This document shows, in pieces, positions 56,837 through 64,000 of a stretch of 64,000 nt of DNA. The DNA comes from Nonlabens sp. YIK11. Its GTDB lineage: Bacteria > Bacteroidota > Bacteroidia > Flavobacteriales > Flavobacteriaceae. The stretch is taken from positions 868,001 through 932,000 of the forward strand of contig NZ_LBMJ01000001.1 of assembly GCF_001413925.1 (NCBI RefSeq), in the 5' to 3' direction. The notes below the pieces were generated by a model. That model saw only the letters and a list, made by a program, of their open reading frames with translations, was not told the origin of the DNA and did no database searches. Numbering within the stretch: the stretch's first letter is position 1; each line of letters starts with the position of its first letter. The position numbers and the translations under genes are program-made.

Positions 56837-57652
56837 ATGAGAAATCTAGACTCCAAGGTAGGTGCTGCAACACCAACTGGAACCAGTAGAGCGGACAAGA
56901 AATCCGTGAGCATCAAGACCAATTCATCCATCAACTTCCTTATCGGGCTCTGTGCGGTAATGATGTTTTCGTTTGTGGTCATTGAATTACAAACTCCCAA
57001 AATCGATCGGGAATATACCATAAGCCTACGGGATGATTATGTTATTGAGTCCAATCTGGACAGGTTCAGGATTGAAAAGTCACAGCCAGAGCCACGTCCT
57101 GTAAAGCAGCCTAAAGAGCCAAAAGTTCAAGAACCTAAAGTCAATAAAATCAAACCACCGGTAATTGTTGACAACAGCGATCCAGAACCAACTGAAGATC
57201 CAGAGCCCAACGATACGCCTGTAGACGAGCCTGCAGAAGACTCACCCACAACTACCACGTCTGAACCGTCAAAAACAGCGCCCGTTTCCAGCGAGCCTCG
57301 TAATGTCATGAGTGTTACAGAAGTCCCTTTGTTCCCAGGTTGTAGTGCTTCATTGAATAACGAAGAGCGTATCAATTGTTTAAATGAAAAAATGCAGCGG
57401 TTTGTTCAAAGACGTTTTGATTTAAGCCTTGCCAACGAGTTAAACAATACAAAACAAGTCAATATCACCGTGGTTTTTACTATTGGAACCGATGGGTTGC
57501 CTAAAGATTTGATTGTGCAAGCCCCTAATGAGAAGTTGAAAAAAGAAGCCTATCGCATCGTTTCAAAATTGCCTAAAATGACACCAGGAAAATTTGAGGG
57601 TGCAGACGTCAATACGACTTATGCCCTACCTATCATTTTTAGGATACAGTAA
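56837..57652 (+). CDS. TonB-like protein, paralogue of the preceding gene
   Basis: 271 residues with the same plan: N-terminal helix (SINFLIGLCAVMMFSFVVIEL, about 34-54), Pro/Glu/Lys-rich linker (PEPRPVKQPKEPKVQEPKV), a Ser/Thr-rich stretch (about 130-155), and a C-terminal TonB-type domain: VPLFPGC, NCLNEKMQRFVQRRF, VVFTIGTDGLPKDLIV, VSKLPKMTPGKFEGADVNTTYALPIIF. The linker is basic early where that of the first is acidic, so the two may have different partners. It lies just upstream of the remB-like gene, whose N-terminal domain is related. Confidence 0.87.
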   Translation: MRNLDSKVGAATPTGTSRADKKSVSIKTNSSINFLIGLCAVMMFSFVVIELQTPKIDREYTISLRDDYVIESNLDRFRIEKSQPEPRPVKQPKEPKVQEPKVNKIKPPVIVDNSDPEPTEDPEPNDTPVDEPAEDSPTTTTSEPSKTAPVSSEPRNVMSVTEVPLFPGCSASLNNEERINCLNEKMQRFVQRRFDLSLANELNNTKQVNITVVFTIGTDGLPKDLIVQAPNEKLKKEAYRIVSKLPKMTPGKFEGADVNTTYALPIIFRIQ

Positions 57653-57723
57653 AAACAATTGTACGGTAATACTTTCAATTCAATCCTAGAGTAAATCAGG
57701 ATGGAGTAAGGTGATACATTCGA

Positions 57724-57731
57724 TACCTTTG
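57724..57731 (+). promoter_or_regulatory. Possible -7 element of the remB-like gene
   Basis: TACCTTTG fits TANNTTTG, 21 bases before the first ATG (57752). No TTG at the standard spacing. Confidence 0.4.
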
Positions 57732-57751
57732 CTATTGAATTCAAAGCCTTA

Positions 57752-59911
57752 ATGTCAACTGCACAAAGGATTTCCAGTATATTTAGCCCAAATTTGCCAT
57801 GTTCTATGAGAATGATATGCGCCATTTGGGCTCTTTTTTTTGGATGTTTTGCAGTTGCTCAAAGCGAGTTGGAGACCTTTCCCATATTTCCGGCCTGTGA
57901 TCGAATAGATAACAATGCTGCACTGGAACAATGCTTCTACCGTGAACTATACAAAAACCTATGCCAAGCCTATGATCAGACTGCCATGGACAGCACTTCA
58001 AGTAAGGCTACATTGCGTTTTGAGGTAAGTCGCGAGGGTAAATTTGAGCCTATTATTTTTGATGCGCCTACTGCAGCTCTCAAGGAGTCACTCTATGAGG
58101 CTTTCAGTAAACTGGAACCTATTACTCCTGCGGTCTACAATGGCAACCCTACGTTTATGCAGTTCATCGTTAATGTTCAGTTGCCTATGAAGGAGAATGG
58201 ATCTTTCTACATTATCAATCAGAACGAGGACCTAACGGCTAATGCTGGTCAAGATGATGGTAGTGATATCGCTTTCGCGAAAGCGAACAACAATTACAAC
58301 AGTATTACATCCAACAATTACGATGGGCAAGAATTGAAGTCCAATGCGACCATTCCATTTTCTTACCAGAGGTACCATCGCTATGAGGCTGCGATGAATA
58401 AGGTGGGCAATAATGCGCATACAGCGGTCAAACCCTATACGTTCAACTATGTGAATCAATATTTTGATCTGGAAGAAGAACGCAATTCCTTATTAACGGA
58501 TAGCGATACATGGCTAGGTCGCAAGTTTTGGAATGAGCATTTCTTTGAAGTGGCAGGCGAGGATTACTGGTTTGTTATCGACCCAGGTGTGGATTTACAA
58601 TTGGGAAAGGATACAGGCGAAGATGTCAATACCTTTAACAACACAAGACTGGTAGCCCTAAACGGTGGCGTAGGCAAACAGATTACCTTTGGTGCAACCA
58701 TTCAAGAATCCCAAGGACGGTTTGCACAGTATTTTAATCGCGAGATCACGCAGCGTGCTCCAGATGGTGGTAATCCTGGAATTGTTCCTGGCCGTGGTAT
58801 TGCCGAGGATGGCGGCGAGAACATCTATGACTACCCTGTAGCGACAGGTTATGTCAATTATAAGCCCAGTAAATATTTTGATCTACAAATAGGCCATGGG
58901 CAGCATTTTATAGGTGATGGTTACAGGTCTTTGGTCTTGAGTGATAACTCACAACCTTTTCCATATGTAAAAGTGAATGCCAAATTCTGGAAGATCGACT
59001 ACACGGTGTTATACACTTCCCTAAGAGATGTACGACCTGAAGTGACCGCGGACGATTCTTTCAGGACGAAGTACATGACGCATCATTATTTGAGTTGGAA
59101 TGCAACTAAACGTTTGACACTTGGTTTTTTTGAGAGTGTTTTATGGCAAGACGATAATGGTCGCGGCTTTGATTTCAATTACATTAACCCATTGATATTC
59201 TATCAAACTGTAGAACTAGAAACCGGATCCAGAGGTGGAAACGCCTTGCTGGGAATCACTGGTAAGTACAAGATAAGCGATCGCGTTACGGCATACGGTC
59301 AATTGGTGCTGGATGAATTTGCCAGCAGCTCTGTCATTAGCGGTGATGGAAGCTATCAAAATAAGAGTGCCTATCAGTTAGGTGTTAAGTATCAGAATGC
59401 GTTTTCAGTTCCTAATTTGATGCTTCAGGCAGAATATAACAGAGTGCGACCTTATACGTATAGTCACAACACCATCGTGCTTAATTACGGGAACAGCAAT
59501 CAAGCGCTTGCGCATCCATGGGGTGCTAGTTTTTATGAAGCGATACTCATAGGTAGATATACTAAAGATCGCTGGTACGGAATTGCCAAAGCGATTATAG
59601 GTGAACGAGGTTTTGACATCTTGTCCAACGGTGACAACGCCTATTATGGTGGTAATATTTATAGAACGGAAGATGATCGCATCGCAGACAATGGAAACGC
59701 TCTAGCTCAAGGTAATAACGCACCTTTCTCCTATGCGGAATTGGAGGCTGGTTACCTCATTAACCCAGCGAGTAACCTGAAGGTCTATGGTCAATTCATT
59801 TATCGCAACATATCGCCAGAGATTGATAACGCCGTGGTGCAGGATGCCACGACAACTTGGTTCAATTTTGGTATACGTACTGACATCAGTAATTGGGGAT
59901 TTGATCGCTAG
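57752..59911 (+). CDS. remB: RemB-like outer-membrane protein with N-terminal TonB-C-like domain
   Basis: 719 residues from the first ATG. A second start at 57806 (MRMICAIWALFFGCFAVAQ) makes a better signal peptide and may be the true one. Mature residues about 40-150 resemble the C-terminal domain of the two preceding TonB-like proteins: FPIFPACDR with a following EQCFYREL, LRFEVSREGKFEPIIFDAP, FSKLEPITPAVY. The rest (about 190-719) is a beta-barrel of the Wzi/capsule-assembly type (GHGQHFIGDGYRSLVLSDNS, FNYINPLIFYQTVELETGSR, KVYGQFIYRNISPE). The position after sprA-gcvH-vanZ-tonB is that of remB in Flavobacterium, where it has a role in gliding; the name rests on gene order and barrel type. 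Palindrome copy at 58270-58285. Confidence 0.8.
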   Translation: MSTAQRISSIFSPNLPCSMRMICAIWALFFGCFAVAQSELETFPIFPACDRIDNNAALEQCFYRELYKNLCQAYDQTAMDSTSSKATLRFEVSREGKFEPIIFDAPTAALKESLYEAFSKLEPITPAVYNGNPTFMQFIVNVQLPMKENGSFYIINQNEDLTANAGQDDGSDIAFAKANNNYNSITSNNYDGQELKSNATIPFSYQRYHRYEAAMNKVGNNAHTAVKPYTFNYVNQYFDLEEERNSLLTDSDTWLGRKFWNEHFFEVAGEDYWFVIDPGVDLQLGKDTGEDVNTFNNTRLVALNGGVGKQITFGATIQESQGRFAQYFNREITQRAPDGGNPGIVPGRGIAEDGGENIYDYPVATGYVNYKPSKYFDLQIGHGQHFIGDGYRSLVLSDNSQPFPYVKVNAKFWKIDYTVLYTSLRDVRPEVTADDSFRTKYMTHHYLSWNATKRLTLGFFESVLWQDDNGRGFDFNYINPLIFYQTVELETGSRGGNALLGITGKYKISDRVTAYGQLVLDEFASSSVISGDGSYQNKSAYQLGVKYQNAFSVPNLMLQAEYNRVRPYTYSHNTIVLNYGNSNQALAHPWGASFYEAILIGRYTKDRWYGIAKAIIGERGFDILSNGDNAYYGGNIYRTEDDRIADNGNALAQGNNAPFSYAELEAGYLINPASNLKVYGQFIYRNISPEIDNAVVQDATTTWFNFGIRTDISNWGFDR
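58270..58285. repeat. Dispersed palindrome copy, coding
   Basis: Exact CGCTTTCGCGAAAGCG in the remB-like gene, read as I-AFAKA-N in the linker between the N-terminal domain and the barrel. Right flank AA matches the full form. Confidence 0.9.
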
Positions 59912-59984
59912 AAATAGCGTTTTAAGAACAGATTATCATTAGATCCAATGAGATTGCGCTACATTTAAACTCATTTTTTTTGTC

Positions 59985-60671
59985 ATGATAGGATATTATA
60001 TAATTGGCGGACTTGTATTTCTGATCAGTGCGTTTGTAAGCAATAAGCTCAAATCAAAATTTAAGAAATACTCACAGATACAACTGCAAAATGGGTTGAC
60101 CGGTGCGCAAATCGCCCAAAAAATGTTGTCAGATCACGGCATTACAGATGTTGATGTGATCTCTGTAAAAGGTCAACTAACAGATCATTATAATCCTTCC
60201 AATAAAACGGTGAACTTAAGTGAACCTGTATATTCCATGCGCAATGCTGCTGCAGCAGCCGTTGCAGCACATGAGGTAGGTCACGCCGTGCAACACGCGC
60301 GTGCCTATTCCTGGTTGGGAATGCGCTCAAAACTGGTTCCTGTGGTAAGTATAGCTTCTAAGTATTCCCAATGGGTCATTATAGGTGGGATCGCACTTGC
60401 GGCCAGTACCGCTTTTGGCAACACCTTACTCTTGATAGGTATTATCATGTATGCCACGGGAACGTTGTTTGCGTTTATCACCTTGCCCGTAGAGTATGAT
60501 GCGAGCAACAGAGCCTTGGCCTGGTTGGTAAATGAGCGCATGCTCACTCAAAATGAGCACGCCGGTGCCAAAGATGCCCTCAAATGGGCTGCACGCACTT
60601 ATTTGGTCGCTGCCATTGGCTCACTTGCTACCTTGCTTTATTTCCTATCGATTTATATGCGCAGACGTTAG
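59985..60671 (+). CDS. Neutral zinc metallopeptidase, membrane-bound (YugP-like)
   Basis: 228 residues. N-terminal membrane helix (IIGGLVFLISAFVS), the zinc-binding HEVGHAVQHA motif with HExxH at residues 96-100, followed by two or three membrane helices (WVIIGGIALAASTAFGNTLL, GIIMYATGTLFAFITLP) and a C-terminal helix (LVAAIGSLATLLYFLSIYM). The third zinc ligand is likely the Glu in LPVEYDASNRAL. Fits the Zn_peptidase_2 family; substrates unknown. Its last 4 bases overlap the convergent dehydrogenase gene. Confidence 0.9.
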   Translation: MIGYYIIGGLVFLISAFVSNKLKSKFKKYSQIQLQNGLTGAQIAQKMLSDHGITDVDVISVKGQLTDHYNPSNKTVNLSEPVYSMRNAAAAAVAAHEVGHAVQHARAYSWLGMRSKLVPVVSIASKYSQWVIIGGIALAASTAFGNTLLLIGIIMYATGTLFAFITLPVEYDASNRALAWLVNERMLTQNEHAGAKDALKWAARTYLVAAIGSLATLLYFLSIYMRRR

Positions 60672-62032
60672 CGATTCAAAGCGTTATAGCCCAGATATGG
60701 AGTTTCGCTTTCGCGAAAGCGAATTCCATATTCCTGCAGTTCTGATAATATAGGCTCGTAAACCTCTTTAGAAATTGGGATTTGCACGCCGTAGGTTTTG
60801 ATGGTGCCGTTTAGGATAGCCAAGGCTGCCATAGCAACGGGTAGGCCAACGGTTTTGGCCATGGCCGTTTGTCGGTCGCCATCGCCCAGGCATACCATGG
60901 TACTGTCTATTTGCTTCTTCTCACCATCTAGTTCATAGCCAAATTTGTGGTACATCACGATCATGTCTTTTTCGCCTTTTTGGAGCGTCCAGCTGTCTTC
61001 CAAAATCTTTTGAAGCGCCATGGCTGGTGAGGCGTCCTTGATACCTATGGTTTTTTGGTTATTGAAAAGGTCCAGTTCCATCAATTTTTCCCACATGATA
61101 TCATCTTGGTCGATTTTGAGTTCATGGCGCATTTTAAGCTCGACACTATCTGTGGGCGAATAGGGCAGGAAGCTGTTTACAAATTCCCGGTAGGTCATGT
61201 TCTCTGAGTTGTCCAAAACATAGGAATCATCTGTCATTCCTAGTTGAACAAACATATTCCAAGCTTTGCTGTAACCTACGCGACGCATGGTACCACGATA
61301 CAGCGTGGCAATATCGTCTAACCCATAAATCTCTCGATACTGCAGGCTATTTCTATTGGCATAGGCCTCAAAACGACCGTAGCCATCCACATCCAGAAAT
61401 TCCGTCCTACGGAATAACCTGTGATATGGAATGTATTTGTATTTATTTTCCTGTATGAACTTTGCTGCACCGCCTTGACCGGCAACCACTACGTTACGTG
61501 GGTTCCAGGTAAACTTATAATTCCATAGGTTGTTATCATCTTCTGGCGCTACTAATCCACCGGTAAAGGATTCAAAAAGAATCATTTTGCCACCTTTGTT
61601 TTGAATACGATCAATCACCTGCTTGGCGCTCATATGATCGATTCCTGGATCCACGCCTATTTCATTCATCAATACCAGCTTCTTTTCTTTTGCCGGACCA
61701 TCCAGTTCCTGCATTTCTGGACTCACGTAGCTTGCGGTAACCATACTTTTTCCCAGTTTGACACAATCTCTTGCTACTTCTATATGAAATCGTGCTGGCA
61801 ACATGGAAATGATGATGTCTGCCGTTTTGATGATCTGCGTTCTTGCTTTTGCATTGAATATGTCCAACTCCATAGCTTTGGCGTTATCATTCCCATCTAC
61901 AAGTGCCTGAGCAGCTTCAACAGATTTATCTGCCAGAGTGATATGAAATTGTTCCTTTTCTTCCTTTTTTAAAAGATAATCAACTAGAACTCCGGTGGAT
62001 TTTCCAGCACCTATAATCAGAATGTGTCGCAT
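60668..62032 (-). CDS. Saccharopine dehydrogenase family protein
   Basis: 454 residues. N-terminal Rossmann fold (MRHILIIGAGKSTGVLVDYLLK) that binds NAD(P), ISMLPARFHIEVARDCVKLGKSMVTASY, then the family middle part NEIGVDPGIDHMSAKQVID and FESFTGGLVAPEDDNNLW. This matches the lysine-ketoglutarate reductase/saccharopine dehydrogenase group, so it may act in lysine breakdown or in a related amino acid reaction; no LKR partner is present. A palindrome copy near its C-terminus encodes IRFRESE. Confidence 0.9.
   Translation of the reverse strand: MRHILIIGAGKSTGVLVDYLLKKEEKEQFHITLADKSVEAAQALVDGNDNAKAMELDIFNAKARTQIIKTADIIISMLPARFHIEVARDCVKLGKSMVTASYVSPEMQELDGPAKEKKLVLMNEIGVDPGIDHMSAKQVIDRIQNKGGKMILFESFTGGLVAPEDDNNLWNYKFTWNPRNVVVAGQGGAAKFIQENKYKYIPYHRLFRRTEFLDVDGYGRFEAYANRNSLQYREIYGLDDIATLYRGTMRRVGYSKAWNMFVQLGMTDDSYVLDNSENMTYREFVNSFLPYSPTDSVELKMRHELKIDQDDIMWEKLMELDLFNNQKTIGIKDASPAMALQKILEDSWTLQKGEKDMIVMYHKFGYELDGEKKQIDSTMVCLGDGDRQTAMAKTVGLPVAMAALAILNGTIKTYGVQIPISKEVYEPILSELQEYGIRFRESETPYLGYNALNR
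60704..60723. repeat. Dispersed palindrome copy, coding, full 20-base form
   Basis: Exact TTCGCTTTCGCGAAAGCGAA near the 3' end of the saccharopine dehydrogenase family gene, read on the minus strand as RFRESE. It is the only exact full-length copy found in a gene here. Confidence 0.92.
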
Positions 62033-62040
62033 GCCTGTCG

Positions 62041-62048
62041 TAATTTTG
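62041..62048 (+). promoter_or_regulatory. Possible -7 element of the DUF423 gene
   Basis: TAATTTTG fits TANNTTTG and supports the ATG at 62086 over a TTG at 62050. No TTG at the standard spacing upstream. Confidence 0.4.
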
Positions 62049-62085
62049 GTTGAAGTTAAAATTCTTCACTTTAATAACCCTTCAA

Positions 62086-62472
62086 ATGGAAAAGAAGTTA
62101 TTGGTAACAGGTTGTGTTTTCATTTTAATGGCAGTCGTTCTAGGTGCCATGGCTGCTCATGCTCTGGAAAACTATCTTACTATCGATCAGTTGCGTAGCT
62201 TTGAAACAGGTGTGAGGTACCAAATGTATCATGGTCTGGCCTTATTGATTTTTTCCCAGGTAAAACTTTTATCGAACTCTTCAAAAAAAGTGCTATGGAT
62301 CTTGTTTTCTACGGGTACGGTCCTATTTAGCTGGAGTATTTTCTTGTTGTCGACGGGCTCTATTTATGGTATTGACGCTAGTTTTTTAGGTCCCATTACG
62401 CCTCTAGGCGGATTGCTCCTTATATCAGGCTGGATTTATGGAATAGTTAAAATTTGCCTATATAAATTGTAG
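62086..62472 (+). CDS. DUF423 family membrane protein
   Basis: 128 residues, four hydrophobic segments. Family features: GAMAAHALENYLT near the N-terminus with the small-residue GAxxAH pattern, FETGVRYQMYHGLALLIFSQ (the conserved Y-x-x-x-HxLAL block), and PLGGLLLISGWIYGIVKI at the C-terminus. Function unknown. The ATG at 62086 is preferred to a TTG at 62050, which has a non-membrane leader. Divergent from the dehydrogenase gene. Confidence 0.88.
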   Translation: MEKKLLVTGCVFILMAVVLGAMAAHALENYLTIDQLRSFETGVRYQMYHGLALLIFSQVKLLSNSSKKVLWILFSTGTVLFSWSIFLLSTGSIYGIDASFLGPITPLGGLLLISGWIYGIVKICLYKL

Positions 62473-62511
62473 AATAGTTGTTGAAGAGCGCATTATATCT
62501 CTACTTTTGCA

Positions 62512-62519
62512 AAAACAAC
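62512..62519 (+). promoter_or_regulatory. Possible -7 element of pckA
   Basis: TACTTTTG fits TANNTTTG, 18 bases before the pckA start. No TTG at the standard spacing. Confidence 0.4.
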
Positions 62520-62537
62520 TTGAATAATTACTAAATC

Positions 62538-64000
62538 ATGGCTTCTAACAAGGTAGCAACGCAAACGATTTCGTTATCTAATTTTGGTATCAACAATTCA
62601 AAAATCAATTATCAACTCAGTCCAGAAGAGTTACAGTCACGTTCTCTGGAAGATTATGGTGGCAGAGAAACAAAAAATGGTACTCTAGCCATCAACACAG
62701 GTGAGTTTACAGGTCGATCGCCTCTAGATCGATTTATCGTCAAAGACCACGTCACTGAAGATCTGGTCTGGTGGGGAAATGTAAATATCCCATTCAATAA
62801 AAAAGATTTTGACAATCTTATGGTTCGTGTGACAGATTATCTGGATGGAAAAGAGCTCTTTGTACGAGACGCTTATGCTTGTGCACATGAAGATTATCGT
62901 TTGAATTTGAGAGTCATAAATGAGTATCCATGGTCCAACATGTTTGCTCACAATATGTTTCTAAGACCTGAAGAAAGTGAACTGGAATCCTTCACACCTG
63001 AATGGACGATCATCAATGCGCCAGGTTTCATGGCAGATCCCAAACTGGATCGTACTCGTCAGCATAATTTTGCTATTCTAAATTTTACCCAAAAAATCGC
63101 GCTAATAGGCGGTACAGGTTATACTGGAGAGATTAAAAAAGGAATCTTCAGTGCCCTTAATTTTATTTTACCAGTCTACAAAAACACCTTGCCTATGCAC
63201 TGTAGTGCAAATGTTGGGAAGGATGGCAACACAGCAATCTTTTTTGGTTTAAGTGGTACTGGAAAAACTACCTTATCTACAGATCCTGAAAGAGAATTGA
63301 TAGGCGATGATGAACACGGCTGGACCTCTAATAATGAAGTTTTTAATTTTGAAGGCGGCTGTTATGCAAAGGTCATCAATCTTAATGCAGAGCAAGAGCC
63401 AGAGATCTTTAATGCTATTAAGCCAGGTGCTATTCTTGAAAATGTGGTTTTGAATGATGACAAAACCGTGAATTTTGAGGACACATCCATCACACAAAAC
63501 ACACGGGTGAGTTACCCTATACACCACATTGATAACATCAAGGAACCATCAGTCGGTAAGAATCCAAAGAATATTTTCTTTCTAACGGCAGATGCCTTCG
63601 GTGTTTTACCTCCTATTTCAAAACTAACTCCAGGCCAGGCGGCTTACCACTTCATAAGTGGCTACACTGCAAAAGTCGCAGGAACTGAAGCTGGAGTAAC
63701 GGAGCCTCAACCTAGTTTTTCGGCTTGTTTTGGTGCACCCTTCATGCCGTTACATCCTACTAAATATGCACAGATGTTGAGTCGCAAGATGAAGGAGCAA
63801 GGCGTTACCGTATGGTTGGTCAATACAGGTTGGACCGGTGGTCCATATGGTGTCGGTCACCGCATGCCGCTCAAATATACCAGAGCGATGATTGCTGCTG
63901 CTCTAGATGGCTCATTAGAAGCTGCAAATAAGGATAATTACCACGTTCACTCCATGTTTGGACTGGCGCAACCACGCGTGGTACCTAACGTCCCGACTGA
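62538..64000 (+). CDS. pckA: Phosphoenolpyruvate carboxykinase (ATP), 3' end outside window
   Basis: Converts oxaloacetate and ATP to phosphoenolpyruvate, the first step of gluconeogenesis from TCA acids. The frame is open from the ATG at 62538 (MASNKVATQTISLSNFGI) to the last base; 487 codons are visible of about 530-540. Seen: NTGEFTGRSPLDRFIV, the substrate-binding MHCSANVGKDGNTAIFFGLS, the kinase P-loop GLSGTGKTTLSTDP, metal-binding LIGDDEHGW, and WLVNTGWTGGPYGVG. ATP-type by these motifs. Missing are the C-terminal residues. Confidence 0.96.
   Translation, partial: MASNKVATQTISLSNFGINNSKINYQLSPEELQSRSLEDYGGRETKNGTLAINTGEFTGRSPLDRFIVKDHVTEDLVWWGNVNIPFNKKDFDNLMVRVTDYLDGKELFVRDAYACAHEDYRLNLRVINEYPWSNMFAHNMFLRPEESELESFTPEWTIINAPGFMADPKLDRTRQHNFAILNFTQKIALIGGTGYTGEIKKGIFSALNFILPVYKNTLPMHCSANVGKDGNTAIFFGLSGTGKTTLSTDPERELIGDDEHGWTSNNEVFNFEGGCYAKVINLNAEQEPEIFNAIKPGAILENVVLNDDKTVNFEDTSITQNTRVSYPIHHIDNIKEPSVGKNPKNIFFLTADAFGVLPPISKLTPGQAAYHFISGYTAKVAGTEAGVTEPQPSFSACFGAPFMPLHPTKYAQMLSRKMKEQGVTVWLVNTGWTGGPYGVGHRMPLKYTRAMIAAALDGSLEAANKDNYHVHSMFGLAQPRVVPNVPT

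Noticed and set aside
1533..60723. Repeated palindromes as a CRISPR array or IS ends
   Set aside because: Copies are single, kilobases apart, with no uniform spacers, no cas genes, no transposase and no target-site duplications.
1..64000. Genomic island, prophage, defence or biosynthetic cluster
   Set aside because: No integrase, phage structural gene, restriction-modification gene, toxin-antitoxin pair or biosynthetic core was recognised; gene order is that of conserved chromosome.

Overview
The window looks like chromosome of a marine-type Flavobacteriaceae (Bacteroidota). Evidence for this is a type IX secretion translocon gene (sprA) in the order ruvA-sprA-gcvH-vanZ followed by a remB-like gene, a laminarinase-like GH16 enzyme with a C-terminal type IX sorting domain, an alternative complex III (act) operon joined to cytochrome oxidase genes, DUF2723 and DUF1800/DUF1501 genes, and promoters of the Bacteroidota form TTG-N19-TANNTTTG. 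No phage, IS element, CRISPR array, rRNA or plasmid function is visible. The gene content is mostly core housekeeping.

Layout. 1-3.2 kb: 2-oxoglutarate dehydrogenase E1 (5' end cut off) and E2. 3.4-10 kb: an SMP-30-like lipoprotein, fabD, a membrane-anchored dihydrofolate reductase, a class V aminotransferase, a secreted GH16 glucanase and a small secreted protein. 10-17.2 kb, mainly minus strand: polA, an MFS transporter and a DUF1501/DUF1800 pair. 17.6-24.5 kb: metallophosphoesterase, a cysteine-less thioredoxin-like protein, polysaccharide deacetylase, a large DUF2723 membrane protein, tRNA-Gln and a glycerophosphodiesterase. 24.6-29.3 kb: the rimP-nusA-infB operon with a promoter and a terminator-like leader hairpin. 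29.9-41.6 kb: one respiratory operon, actABCDEF-coxB-ctaD, carrying electrons from quinol to a cytochrome c oxidase. 41.7-47.2 kb: peroxiredoxin, ruvB, a cytochrome P450 and malic enzyme. 47.3-60 kb: ruvA, sprA, gcvH, vanZ-like, two TonB-like genes and a remB-like gene. 60-64 kb: a zinc peptidase, a saccharopine dehydrogenase family gene, a DUF423 gene and pckA (3' end cut off).

The strongest unexplained signal is a dispersed perfect palindrome with core GCTTTCGCGAAAGC and full form TTCGCTTTCGCGAAAGCGAA. I count 15 exact cores, one single-mismatch copy and three enlarged forms in which a second palindrome sits at the centre. They lie in both coding and intergenic DNA, are 1.8-5.6 kb apart, never cluster, and in genes are read in all three frames. 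It resembles highly iterated palindromes such as cyanobacterial HIP1, or uptake-signal families, more than a mobile element. A second notable feature is a TonB C-terminal-like domain shared by three adjacent genes, the third of which is an outer-membrane barrel protein related to RemB.
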